NCBI GenBank assembly: GCA_963806395.1
Contig: CAWDYI010000019.1
Location: 186,001 to 250,000, forward strand
From: DASSUW01 sp963806395
GTDB lineage: Bacteria; Actinomycetota; Thermoleophilia; Solirubrobacterales; Solirubrobacteraceae
Length of the DNA stretch: 64,000 nt
Direction of reading: 5' to 3'
Part shown: positions 6,771-16,090 of the stretch, piece after piece
Layout: each line of letters begins with the position of its first letter
Numbering within the stretch: position 1 is the first letter of the stretch
Notes under the pieces: model-generated
The model's database searches: none
Seen by the model: the letters and a program-made list of their open reading frames with translations, nothing else
What the model was told of the DNA's origin: nothing
Translations under genes and position numbers: made by a program

Positions 6771-9395
6771 CGGTCGATCCCCCAGCCGTCATCTCGTTGC
6801 CGGCGAATGCGCCGCGCGAGCCGCTTATCGCCCGCGAGGTCGATCGCCATCGGCTGCGCCTCGCTCCGCTCGAGCGCTGCTGCCAGGCGCCGGTGGGCGT
6901 CGGGGTGATGCGGATCGACGGGCGCGAACTCCTCGCGTCCGCGCTCGTCGTCGGCGACATACAGCCGGTTACCTTCACACCCTCGACTGAGCGCCACGTA
7001 CAACCACTCCCGCGACGCGCCGGCATCCGCCAAGACAAAGGCGCGACCAGTGCGTGAGCCCTTGGGCGACGTGTCCGGTGATCGCGTAGCCATGCACGAG
7101 CGACGGATCGCCGCGGGCCGTGGGCTCCATCAGGAAGCGCCGGTCGAGCGCGACCCGCCGCCCGCCGCAGTCGATCTCCAACCACGCCCGATCGATCGCC
7201 GTCACGCGGCCACGGTCGCCGTTGCTAGCGCCCAGCTCCGCGCGTTGCGCTTGATGACGATGCGGTCGCCGACCGCGAACCGCCCACCGGGCAGCGCCAC
7301 CTCCTCGACTCCGAGCGCGCCCGCCTCGCGCAGCACGAGCCGCGCCCGCGCGTTGAGGTCCGCGACGTCCACGCGGCGCCGGGCGATCATCACCGACCCG
7401 TCGACGTCGCCGTGCTCGCGCCAGTCGTCCACGAGCCGCTGCCTGACGTCCGCGCCGGCGAATGACCCGGCCACGACGCCCGTACGCCTCGAGCGCCTCC
7501 TCCGCGCGGCCGTCGCGTAGGTCGTCGAGCGCCTCGCCGCTCCCACGCCTCGACCTGGCGACGGTTCTCCTGCAGCTCCACGCGCGAGCGCCGCGATGAA
7601 CGAGGCCGCGGAACACGCCACCGGCTTCGAGCTCGGGCAACTGACGATGGTCGCCGACGAGCACGACCTTGCCGCGCAGCGAGGAGACCCGCTCCACGAG
7701 CGCCGCCAACTGCCGCGTCGCCGACCATGCCCGCCTCGTCGACGACGAGCACGCACGTGCCGGTTGGCAGCTGCCCGGCTCGGCCAGCGATGGCCGCGAC
7801 GGTCGTGCTCTTGATACCGGCGCCGTCCTCGCAGCTCGCGCGCAGCTCGACAGCGCCACTGCGGCGCCCCGCACCGGAAGGCCGGCCGTCCTCCCACGCC
7901 TCACGTGCGGCGCCGAGAGCGAACGTCTTGCCCGGTGCCAGCCTTGCCGGCGACCACGCGCCACGCCGTCGTCCCGCTCGCACAGATGACGCGACCATCG
8001 CCCGCTGCTCCTCCGAGAGCGACGGCCGAGCCGCGATGCGCCGCCTCGACCGTCCGGCGCCGGCCGTCGGCACCGCGATGCCGCGCCCGCCGCACCCGAT
8101 CGACAAGCCGCTGCTCGAGCGCCAGAAGCTCGGGCGTCGAGTACCGACGCTCCTCGGTGGCGACCGGCAGCACGCCGACCGTCGCGCCGCCGGAACGCGT
8201 CCGTCGTCCGCATCGACGCCGTCGCCGACGCAGCGGCACCACGCGCGACGAGGCCGAGGAACTCATCCGCCGCCGTCTCGAGCTCGCGCGCCGTCGACGG
8301 TCGTGCCGGCCGGCAGCCGCTCACAGAGCTCCAGCAGCACGTCCCGCCGCCCGAAGCTCGACCGCCGGTGCGTGAGCCCACGCGGCCCCGCGAGCTCGGC
8401 TCCTCAGCGCCGCCAGCGCTCGCGGCATCGAGCGGCACGCGCCGACGCCCGGCCGAGCAGAGCGCGTCGACGTCGTCGACCCCGAAGCCAGCCTCAGCCG
8501 CGCGCTGCCGCCACTAGCGCCACGAGCGCCTCCACGCCGACCGGCGCGCCCTTCCCGCGCCTGGTCGCCAACGCCGCCGCCTCCGCGGCCCGCGCGCCCA
8601 TCGGTCCCGCGCTCCACGAGCGCCGCCTCGATCTCCGCCCGCCGCCGACTGAAGGCCCGCATGCACCTCGCCGGGCACGCCATCGATCTCGGCGATCCCG
8701 TCGCGCACCGGCGTCCACGCAACACCCAGCTCCCGGGTCAGCTCACCTCGCAGCACCGCCTGGTAGACGAAGCTCGCCGCCCGCGCATGCGCGTAGATCC
8801 GCCGAGCATCCAGCGCCGACCACCGCCCATCCGGCCCGCGCCCGAGGTTGGCGACGAGCACATGCGTATGGAGTTGCGGGTCGCCCGCCGCGACGTCCGA
8901 TGCCGGAACGCGGCCGCCACGAGCCCGCCGGCCTCGCTGAACCGACCGCGCCGCCGCGACCGCGCCGCACGGCAGCCGCCGACCGCTCCAGGTAGCCGAA
9001 CGCCTCACGCGACCGCCCGCTCATGCGCCGCCCGAACGCCGCCCTGCACGTCCGCGTCGCCGACACCGAAGACGACGCTGACGCTCTTCGGAGCCGAGAA
9101 CGTCAGATCGAAGCCGGCCACCGTCGGCCGCGGCTCGCGGCCCGCCGCGAAGCGCATCGCCGACCACGGATCGCAGACCGGCCAGGACGCGCCGCAGGTC
9201 CTCGCCATCGACCGGCGCCGTCGAGGCCGAGCCCCCGCGCCGCCGCGCCGAGCCACTCGCCGCGCGCCTCACGCGCCACCGCCGTAGTAGTCCTCGATCC
9301 CATCGCCGATGCTCTCCACCACGTCGACCCGCGCCCTCGGCTTGGTCGAGGTAGTACCTGGCCTGTCCGGCCGCGAGCTTTCCGATCGAGAGCAC
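6767..9395 (-). pseudogene. TrwC/TraA-type relaxase-helicase, broken by many frameshifts
   Basis: Joined frames give about 870 residues. The N-terminus (MLSIGKLAAGQARYYLDQ, then VDVVESIGDGIEDYYGGG) and TVAGFDLTFSAPKSVSVVFG are hallmarks of the MobF relaxase domain. The metal-binding histidines lie in DPQLHTHVLVANLGRGPDG. Further on are a RecD-like helicase Walker A (VAGKAGTG), Walker B (VLVVDEAGMVG), VVLVGDHRQLPELEAGG, and the C-terminal motif ASREWLYVALSRGCEGNRLY. It would nick oriT and unwind the transferred strand. At least seven frame changes are needed, so the gene is dead or misread. Confidence 0.85.
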
Positions 9396-9448
9396 GCCAC
9401 CGACTCCGGTCCTCTAAGCCGGTGTCGGACAACGCGCGGGCCATCCGG

Positions 9449-9465
9449 TGCACCAAGTTGGTGCA
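9449..9465. promoter_or_regulatory. Perfect inverted repeat upstream of the relaxase gene, candidate oriT
   Basis: TGCACCA and TGGTGCA pair exactly around a 3-base loop, 54 bases upstream of the relaxase start. MobF-type origins of transfer lie beside the relaxase gene and include such an inverted repeat near the nick. It could equally be an operator. Confidence 0.35.
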
Positions 9466-9558
9466 GGGGTGTGTTCGGTCTCATCACAGGCACCGGTAGG
9501 CCTGGCGAAGGGGAGATCGCCCGATTAGCAATCTGTCCGCTCGCCCGCTAAGCTACTG

Positions 9559-9573
9559 GTACGAAGATCGTAC
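9559..9573. promoter_or_regulatory. Dyad upstream of the ACP operon, candidate operator
   Basis: GTACGA and TCGTAC are perfect half-sites separated by AGA, 24 bases before the ACP start codon. The position suits a repressor site for the operon's own Xre protein; this is inference. Confidence 0.45.
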
Positions 9574-9596
9574 GGCGATGAAAGGTGGCGGTTCGA

Positions 9597-9866
9597 ATGA
9601 CGGACGTCCGGCAGGTCTTGATCGACCAGCTGGCCTACGTGCGGGCATGCGACCCGTCCGAGATCAACGCCGCCCTCGACGAGGCGGGCGGCGACATCGA
9701 GATCGACTCGAAAGAGGGGCAGACCGTGGCCATCCGCGTTGAGCTCATGCTCGAAATGGAAGGCCTCATCCGCCCCGAGGACCAGACGCGCGAGAACCTC
9801 ACCACGCTGAGCTCCTTAGAGGCGCTCATCGAGCGGCGCCGCGCCGAGCACGAGGAGGGCAACTGA
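9597..9866 (+). CDS. Acyl carrier protein
   Basis: The 89-residue acidic protein matches the ACP fold. Helix I is VRQVLIDQLAYV, followed by a loop with IDSKEGQTVAIRVELMLEMEG, then helix III/IV with LSSLEALIERR. Ser38 in the D-S-K context is the expected phosphopantetheine site; most ACPs have D-S-L. It would carry an acyl or aminoacyl group as a thioester. The ATG at 9597 is preferred to a GTG at 9585 because GGTGG lies 8 bases upstream. It starts a tightly packed operon; the gene for its modifying enzyme is two genes on. It is isolated from fatty-acid synthesis genes. Confidence 0.8.
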   Translation: MTDVRQVLIDQLAYVRACDPSEINAALDEAGGDIEIDSKEGQTVAIRVELMLEMEGLIRPEDQTRENLTTLSSLEALIERRRAEHEEGN

Positions 9867-9867
9867 C

Positions 9868-10716
9868 ATGGCAGATCTAATCCAGCGCAACAGCCTGTCT
9901 CAGGCTTGGATCGCGGCGATGGAGCTCATGCTCGGCCGCGACGGCAAGGCAGTCAACCTGAACGTCGCGTTCCAGGCCGCCGAACCCGACGACCCGGCGG
10001 TCACAGCACAGATCGACACCTTCGTCGAGGAACGCGGCCTGCGCCACAGCGATGGCAACCTCCTGACCGTCGGCACGGTCGCGAACACGATTTTCCCTGC
10101 CGCGTTGTACCACCCGCACCTGGGCGACGCGGCGGCGGCGCGGCTGTACGAGAACTACGAACTGAGCATGCGTATGCACCGCCGGCGCAAGCGCGACAAG
10201 GAGACGTACTTCAACCGCCTGGTCGCCTACCCGATGGCGCCAGTAGCCACGGACGCGAACGCCCAGCTCAACCCGGACGGCACCTGGAACCAGCTCGACT
10301 ACTACGTCGAACGGCTGCGCCGGCAGCGCGAAACGCTGCACCTCAGCAGCAGCTATGAGCTTGGCGTCTCGCACCCGATCGACGCCGAGCTACGAGTACA
10401 GGCGCCGTTCAAAGACAAGCGCATGACGTCCTTTCCGTGCCTGAGCCACATCAGCCTCACGCTTGTCGATGACTACGTGCACATGAATGCGACATATCGC
10501 AACCAAACCTTCATCACGCGGGCGTACGGCAACTACATCGGTCTCGCAGGTTTGCTGCGCTTCATCGCTACGGAGACCGGCGCCCAGCCTGGTGAGGTCC
10601 AGGTGGTGGCCACGCATGCGGACGCCGATCTTTCGCTCGGCAAGGGCGTGGTGCGCGAACTGGTGGAGCATTGCCGAGCGTCAGGCGCGCCCGAGGCGGA
10701 GGTGGCGCATGCCTAA
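9868..10716 (+). CDS. Thymidylate-synthase-fold protein (pyrimidine C5 methylase/hydroxymethylase-like)
   Basis: The 282-residue protein resembles thymidylate synthase in its C-terminal half. FPCLSHISLTLVDDYVHMNA matches the catalytic-Cys region (Cys191, in place of PPCH). TYRNQTFITRAYGNYIGLAG matches the QRSxDxxLGxPFN block, and LLRFIATETGAQPGEVQVVA the following helix. Asn222 aligns with the Asn that selects uracil over cytosine. The family adds a one-carbon unit to C5 of dUMP (synthase) or makes 5-hydroxymethyl nucleotides. The sequence is far from housekeeping ThyA, and the neighbouring hypermodification protein favours a hydroxymethyl-dUMP-type role; that is inference. It begins one base after the ACP stop. 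Confidence 0.75.
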   Translation: MADLIQRNSLSQAWIAAMELMLGRDGKAVNLNVAFQAAEPDDPAVTAQIDTFVEERGLRHSDGNLLTVGTVANTIFPAALYHPHLGDAAAARLYENYELSMRMHRRRKRDKETYFNRLVAYPMAPVATDANAQLNPDGTWNQLDYYVERLRRQRETLHLSSSYELGVSHPIDAELRVQAPFKDKRMTSFPCLSHISLTLVDDYVHMNATYRNQTFITRAYGNYIGLAGLLRFIATETGAQPGEVQVVATHADADLSLGKGVVRELVEHCRASGAPEAEVAHA

Positions 10717-11152
10717 TACAACAGCTGCCGCCACGCTCGCCGCCCGCCTGGACCCGCTGGCGCATGCAGTCCACGGGCCGGCGCGCGTCGGCGTCGACGC
10801 GGTGCACATTCCGACTTGGGAGCGTCACCTCCGTCTTGGCGGGGACGCGCTGCTGCGGCGTACCTACGCCCGAGCGGAGATCGAGTTCTGTGCCAGCAGG
10901 CCCGACCGGCTGTCGAGCCGCTTGGCCGGCAAGGAGGCCGTGCTGAAGGCCCTTGGCACTGGCATCCGCGGCGTCGGCCTCGTTGACGTCGAGATCGTCT
11001 CGGAGCCCACCGGCCGGCCCACGGTAGTCCTCCACGGCGCGGCGCGCATGCGAGCCTTGGAGCTCGGCCTCAGCCGTATCGAGGTGAGCCTCTGCCATGA
11101 GGCTGACTTCGCGCTCGCGGTCGCAGCCGGGCTAACAGAGGTGTCGCCATGA
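10709..11152 (+). CDS. Holo-[acyl-carrier-protein] synthase (4'-phosphopantetheinyl transferase)
   Basis: The 147-residue protein has both AcpS signatures: RVGVDAVHIPTWERHL (Asp30, Mg/CoA binding) and RLAGKEAVLKALGTGIRG (Glu76). The C-terminal strand is IEVSLCHEADFALAVA. It transfers phosphopantetheine from CoA to an ACP serine, almost certainly the ACP encoded two genes upstream. A dedicated AcpS inside the operon suggests that the cell's own enzyme does not recognise this ACP well. It overlaps the preceding gene by 8 bases and the next by 4. Confidence 0.9.
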   Translation: MPNTTAAATLAARLDPLAHAVHGPARVGVDAVHIPTWERHLRLGGDALLRRTYARAEIEFCASRPDRLSSRLAGKEAVLKALGTGIRGVGLVDVEIVSEPTGRPTVVLHGAARMRALELGLSRIEVSLCHEADFALAVAAGLTEVSP

Positions 11153-11544
11153 GCGACGACGAGCCCGCGATCGACAACGGTGAGCAGGCGTGGGCCGAGC
11201 TCGGCGAGCGCCTGCGCCGCTCGCGCGAGTACCTCGGCCTCTCGCAAGGAGAGGTTGCCGCGCATATGAACCTGTCGCGGCCTGCGATTACGAACATGGA
11301 GTCAGGCAAGCGGAAGGTCTCAACGTTCGAACTCGCCCGGCTGGCTCGGCTGTACCACCAGCCCTACGAGTACTTCCACGGCGAGGTGCCAGAGGTCCCC
11401 GAAGACGAGACGGCCGGCGCGCTGTTCCGCACCGCCCACGACCTCAGCGATCGCGACAAGGAGCAGGTCCTGCGCTTCGCGCAGTTCTTGCGCAATGCGG
11501 GGCAGGCGCCCAAGCCGCGACGGGAAGATGGCGAGACGCCATGA
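11149..11544 (+). CDS. Xre-family regulator of the island operon
   Basis: The 131-residue protein has an N-terminal HTH (ELGERLRRSREYLGLSQGEV and NLSRPAITNMESGKRKVS) and an acidic C-terminal helical region ending FRTAHDLSDRDKEQVLRFAQ. This is the usual partner of an ImmA/IrrE metallopeptidase, which cleaves or otherwise inactivates its Xre repressor. ATGA overlap with the AcpS gene places it in the same transcript. The likely operator is the dyad at 9559-9573 in front of the ACP gene. Confidence 0.85.
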   Translation: MSDDEPAIDNGEQAWAELGERLRRSREYLGLSQGEVAAHMNLSRPAITNMESGKRKVSTFELARLARLYHQPYEYFHGEVPEVPEDETAGALFRTAHDLSDRDKEQVLRFAQFLRNAGQAPKPRREDGETP

Positions 11545-11565
11545 CAACCTTCCGCGAGCGCCGGG

Positions 11566-12567
11566 ATGCGCGGCTGCGAGGATCCAGCGGAGGCCACTCG
11601 CCAGTGGGTGCGTCTCGGTCTCGACGCCGAGAGAGCGGTGGACGTCTTCAGCATGATCGAGGACAAGCAGGTGTGGCTGCTGTTCGAGCCGCTCGACCAC
11701 CTTTACGGATTTTTCCAGCGTCGCGACGGGGCTGCCGGAATCGTTCTGCACAACGGCCACCCGCAGAGCCTGCAGCGCTTCACCGCAGCACACGAGTACG
11801 GGCACTTCGCTTTGGGACACGACTTCTCCCAAGACTCGTCGCGCGAGCTATTCGGTGCAACCGACCTGCCTCTCCAAGAGATCGAGGCCCAGGCGTTCGC
11901 CGCGGAGTTCCTGATGCCCTTGCCGTTGGTCAACCGCGCGCTCGATCGCCTGTCGCTGCCGCGAAACCCTAAGGCGCTGACCCCTATCGAGGCGTACCAG
12001 CTCTCGCTTGAGATGGGCTCTAGCTACCGCGCCACGATCACTCAGCTCAATCAGCTCAACAAGATCACGGACAGCCGCGTGACGGAGCTTCGTAAGTGGG
12101 AGCCGATCCAGCTGAAGACCGAGCTGGGGGCCGGCCAGCGTCCTGGCAACTCACGTGCCGACGTCTGGGACGTCGACGAGCGCCGCCGCGGCCGTCAATT
12201 GCAGCTCCGTCTCGATGACGAGCTGCACGTGCGGCTCCCCGAGATCCCGACTAGCGGCTACCGCTGGGAGGTTGACGTCGCGGGCGCGGACGCTTACCTC
12301 GAACTGCTCCTTGACGAGCTTGAGCCTGACCTCCAGACGCAGGAGAAGTTCGGAGGCGGACGCCGTCGTCATCTGTGGTGGAGGGCCAGCGAACCCGGAG
12401 TGGGCGTCCTCAACCTCCGTCTCGTTCGGCACTGGCAAGGCACACACGCCAAGCCCGTAGACGGTCTCGAGCTGCCGGTATCAGTGCAGACGCCCCGGAC
12501 GGGTCTCGAGATGACAGGCGGGGTCTCGCTTCCCCAGCGGCTGGCCATGTTGCAGGAGGCGGCGTGA
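11566..12567 (+). CDS. ImmA/IrrE metallopeptidase fused to a chagasin-like (I42) inhibitor domain
   Basis: The 333-residue protein has two domains. Residues 30-170 are an ImmA/IrrE peptidase with the zinc motif AAHEYGHFALGHD (His76, Glu77, His80) and the downstream glutamate helix EIEAQAFAAEFLMP. Residues 200-310 resemble chagasin: IPTSGYRW stands for the NPTTGYxW loop and LRLVRHWQ for the RPW loop, both of which insert into papain-type active sites. The next gene encodes such a peptidase. An ATG at 11541 overlaps the Xre stop but is out of frame, so the original start may be there with an indel near 11575. It may control the operon by cleaving the Xre protein and restrain the peptidase. Confidence 0.8.
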   Translation: MRGCEDPAEATRQWVRLGLDAERAVDVFSMIEDKQVWLLFEPLDHLYGFFQRRDGAAGIVLHNGHPQSLQRFTAAHEYGHFALGHDFSQDSSRELFGATDLPLQEIEAQAFAAEFLMPLPLVNRALDRLSLPRNPKALTPIEAYQLSLEMGSSYRATITQLNQLNKITDSRVTELRKWEPIQLKTELGAGQRPGNSRADVWDVDERRRGRQLQLRLDDELHVRLPEIPTSGYRWEVDVAGADAYLELLLDELEPDLQTQEKFGGGRRRHLWWRASEPGVGVLNLRLVRHWQGTHAKPVDGLELPVSVQTPRTGLEMTGGVSLPQRLAMLQEAA

Positions 12568-13231
12568 GCGAGGTCGCCGACTTCAGACCGCAGCTTGGTC
12601 CCGTCCGCGATCAGGGTCCGCGTGGCACGTGCCTGTCGTTTGCTGTCACGGCCGCCCACGAGCACGCCCGCCGGCGCAGGCGCGGAGCCCTGCTGGACGA
12701 CCTCGGTGAGGAGATCCTCTACTGGCTTTGCAAGCAGGTCGACGGCGACAGCGTCGCGGGCACGTACCCCGGGTCGGCCGCAAAGGCGCTGACCGACACG
12801 GGCCAGTCGGCTGCTGCTGCTGTGGCCGTACGATGGCGCCCGCGATGACGCGGCCGCGGGCTACGTACCCCCGGCCGCTGCCCTCAACGTCGCCGACATG
12901 CGCCGCGCCACCGTACGCAGTACCGCCGACGATCTCGACAATCTTCGCGACCTCCTGCGCGGCGGTCATATCGTGGTGGTGGGGCTAGAGCTTTGGCCGG
13001 ATTTCTACGCCGCGCACGGAGGTGCCTTGGGGGTGCCAGCGGCGGCTGACCTCCTGGGTGAATGCCACGCCGTTGCGGTCGTAGGGCTTCGACGATGGCG
13101 CGAAGAATCTGTTGCTGCGCAACTCCTGGGGCGACTCTTGGGGCGACGCCGGTCATGGTCACCTCCCGTACGCCGTAATGCCAGTGGCATGCCGTGGCGC
13201 CTGGATCCTCGAGGATGACGTCGACACTTAG
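12564..13231 (+). pseudogene. Papain-like (C1) cysteine peptidase, frameshifted
   Basis: Three frames joined give about 220 residues with a full catalytic set. The Gln and Cys lie in LGPVRDQGPRGTCLSFAVTA (Gln17, Cys23), the His in ECHAVAVVG and the Asn in LLRNSWGDSWGDAGHGHLPY. The frame changes near 12825 and 13090. The GTG start overlaps the ImmA/IrrE stop (GTGA), so it was translated with it. There is no signal peptide, which is odd for a C1 enzyme and points to an intracellular role. Its partner domain, a chagasin-like inhibitor, is fused to the previous protein. Confidence 0.8.
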
Positions 13232-13317
13232 CCGCGCGCGGACACGGTTCCGCGAAAAGTCTCCTTCAGAGCGGACCTAGCGGCGCTCGGCGTCCGTCTC
13301 GGCTGGCATGCCCCGCC

Positions 13318-14430
13318 GTGCAGCCCGCCGTCCGCCCGGAAGTCCACGACGCCTACTGGCACTTCGCGGCCCGGCGCCAGAGCATTTTCCTCAAACGCGC
13401 CCACGGGGAGCCAGGTCCATGGACCGACGATCCCGATCCTGCAACGCTTCAAGTTCTGCAACGCGTTCCGCGCCGCCGACCGGGTCTCGCAGTACCTCAT
13501 CCGCGAGGTCATCTATGGGCCGTACGGCCAAGGCCTCCACACCGAGGACGTCTTCCTACGTATCGTCCTGTTCCGCCTGTTTTCCAAAGAGACGTCCTGG
13601 GCTGCTTTGGAGGAGGCAACCGGCGGCGTACGCCGCGAGACGCTCGACGTCGACCGGCTTGGCGACCTGCTAGAGCAACTGCGCATCGCAACAAGCGATC
13701 TACACCGCCGCCTTCATCCTCGCCGCGCCTAGCGTCTACGGTCACTGGGCCAAGCACCGCAACCATCTCGCGCTGGTCGCCGATATGTTCCGCCGCGGCG
13801 GCCTCGGCGCACGGCTCGGCCGCGCGCGGTCGCTTAAGGAGGTCTTCGGCGCACTCGTCGAGTACCCGATGATCGGGCCGTTCCTCGGCTACCAGATCGC
13901 CATCGACCTCAACTACTCCGAGCATTTGCTCTTTGATGAGGATGATTTCACGGTCCCAGGGCCGGGTGCGATCCGCGGGCTGCAGAAGGTGTTCCGCGAC
14001 CTGGGGGAATCGGACGCCGAGCCAGCTAGTCATGCGGATGGTCGAGCGCCAGGAGCAGGAATTCGACCGGCTCGGCCTACGAGTTCCCGGGCCTCTTCGG
14101 TCGTCGGCTGCATGCCATCGACTGTCAAGGGCTCTTCTGCGAGACCGACAAGTACTCCCGGGAGGCGTTCCCGGAACTCAAGAGCAACAGGGTCCGGATC
14201 AAGCAGGAGTATCGGTGCACGCCAGCGGCCGCTGCCACTGTTCTTTCCGCCAAAATGGAATATCAACGACCGGCTGATCACGGTGCGAAAGACGGGATCA
14301 CCAGAGGCCTGCGAGCAGGTCGAGGACGCGCAGCTGAGGCTCGTTCCTGTCGCGCCTTCCGGAGCCGAGACCTCCGGCGCACACGTCCGCGAGCCTTCTC
14401 GACGATCAACTCGACCTCGCGTTGGGCTAA
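13318..14430 (+). pseudogene. DNA-base hypermodification family protein (5-hmdU kinase / alpha-glutamyl-putrescinyl-thymine pyrophosphorylase type), frameshifted
   Basis: Joined frames give about 360 residues. The landmarks are EVHDAYWHFAARRQSIFLK at the N-terminus, RFKFCNAFRAADRVSQYLIR, a helical middle with GPFLGYQIAIDLNYSEHLLF, VPGPGAIRGLQKVF, LHAIDCQGLFCETDKYSR, NRVRIKQEY and LPLFFPPKWNIND. This order matches the family that phages use to activate 5-hydroxymethyl-dU in DNA for hypermodification. Frame changes lie near 13432, 13685, 14020, 14090 and 14240; the 3' end is uncertain. Downstream of a thymidylate-synthase-fold enzyme, it points to a hydroxymethyl-uracil-based modification of DNA or of nucleotides. 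Confidence 0.8.
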
Positions 14431-15045
14431 GTGGGCGACGACGAGTCCTCTGGGCGATCTGACGACGCTCGCGGTCGAACTGCTCATCGCGTTGCACGCC
14501 CGCAAGACCGTCGGTTACGGCGACGCTTGGCGAAGGCGCGGTGAACTGCTGTCAATCTTCACGAACCTAGCGCGGAAGTATCGACCGGCTTGTCGTCGCG
14601 CTCGACGAGGGGGTGCGCTCGCGCGACGAGCGCCTACTGGACACCGCGGGGATCTCTGCGTCTACGCGGCGAAGTATCCTCACCTGGCTCGCGGAGCAGC
14701 ACCCCGAGGCGTTCGACACGGTTACCCGCGGCGCGACAAGCGCCGAGTGCGCGGACGACGGCGGTACCGACGCCTTAGCACACGTCCTGCGCGCGTTGGA
14801 CATCGGCGGGATCGGCACTATCGCCGCCTCGTGGACTCGAGCTCAAAGCCGCTTTCTGCCCGTTGGACATCGGCCTCGTCGCGCAGGCCGCGAGCACAGA
14901 TGGCGACGCACATCTAACCTGGGAGCGTAAGGTGGAATTGGCCTGGGCGATCGCCGCCGGCGCCGCGGCGCTGCTCGTTGCGCTCGCCGACGATGACCGC
15001 CAGGCTCGGGCCGCCTGGCACGATGAGATCGAAGCGCTGGGATGA
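14431..15045 (+). pseudogene. Helical protein resembling nucleotide-modification-associated domain 1 (DUF1599/MazG-like), frameshifted
   Basis: The best-preserved part reads LTTLAVELLIALHARKTVGY, GDAWRRRGELLSIFTNLARK, then LVVALDEGVRSRDERLLDTA in another frame. The K-x-x-x-Y-G-D-A-W-R pattern followed by a helical R/K-rich segment is the signature of DUF1599-type proteins, which are related to all-alpha NTP pyrophosphatases and found beside base-modification genes. The C-terminal 60 residues (LTWERKVELAWAIAAGAAAL) are intact. The start codon is unclear because of indels. Assignment rests on one motif, so it is moderate. Confidence 0.5.
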
Positions 15046-16002
15046 CTGCACTCGCCGACGAACTTCTCGCCGAGGTCGCCGAGCACCTCGCAGCAGACCG
15101 CACTCGCGTCGCCGTCCTCGGGCTTACGCCCGAGGGCCTCACTGTGGCGACCGTCGCCAGCAGCCTTGGCGGCGACACGATGCTGTTCGACCTTGACGCA
15201 CCAGCCGACCAGCATCAGTTGCTTCGGCCGTGGCCGGAGCTCGCCGAGTCCTCACCAGACGTCGTCGTGATCGCAGCCGACCGCCGCAAGGAGCGCCTGC
15301 TGCGAGCCGCCGCTGAACGTGTTTGACGGCACGCCCCCGCTCCCGCACGTCGTGCTCGGCGGACTCGGCCACCAAGACGTCCATGATCCGATTTTCGACG
15401 CGCTCGAGGCCCCCGCACTGGTCCCCTCGTACGCGACCGGACACCCGCACACCGCGCGCACCTCTACGACTGCTTACGCTCCGCCGCGAGCCACCCGTCG
15501 CTCTGGCGCCGTCGTCGAGCTGGGCGCGTTCAAGGGCGGCACGAGCGTGTGGCTCGCCGAGGCGGTCCGCCGGCTCGACCTGCGTGGCACGCCGGTCATC
15601 GCCTTCGACGCGTGGGACGGCTTCCCGCCGCGCCGGTCGTTGCTCGACCTCTACGAGCACTCTCGCTGTGTGTTTCGCGATCTGGAGGCGGTGCGTCGCT
15701 ATACCGAGCCGTACGGCATCGAACTCGTCCCTGGCGACATCTTCGAGACTGCCCCAGCGCGTCTAGCGTCCGAGCTGATCCTGCTGGCGTTCGTCGACAC
15801 AGACAACTACAGCGGCGCCCGCGCGGCGCTGACGACGATCATCCCGAACCTTGTGCCCGGCGGAGCAATCATCCTGGACCACTTCGTCACGACGCGGGAC
15901 TATGTGTACACGGTGGGCGAGCGCATTGCCGCGACGGAGGCATTGCAGGACGCCGAGCTCCTCCACCTCCACGGCACCGGGGTGTTTGTCAATGTGGCCT
16001 GA
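15042..16002 (+). pseudogene. TylF/macrocin-O-methyltransferase-like protein, one or more frameshifts
   Basis: The first part (15042-15326) encodes a Rossmann-like segment (RVAVLGLTPEGLTVATVASS). The second part (from 15319) holds a class I SAM methyltransferase. Motif I is GAVVELGAFKGGTSVWLAEA, then PVIAFDAWDGFPPR; LAFVDTDNYSGARAAL carries the metal-binding Asp pair, and PGGAIILDHFVT follows. This is the TylF/CmcI type that O-methylates hydroxyls on sugars or small molecules. The two parts overlap by 8 bases and probably were one protein; a second frame slip lies near 15450-15500. In the operon it would tailor the modified nucleotide or its carrier-bound precursor. Confidence 0.65.
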
Positions 16003-16090
16003 GGCCGACGGCGGCTCGAAGTCGATCGTTCGCTCGGAGAGGTTCAGATGGACGGTGCCGCCGCGATGGTCTCGCAGCTCGCGCCAGATT

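Noticed and set aside
13318..15326. Reading in-frame stops as selenocysteine codons because selC is present
   Set aside because: The breaks are changes of frame, not TGA within one frame, and no SECIS-like hairpin follows.
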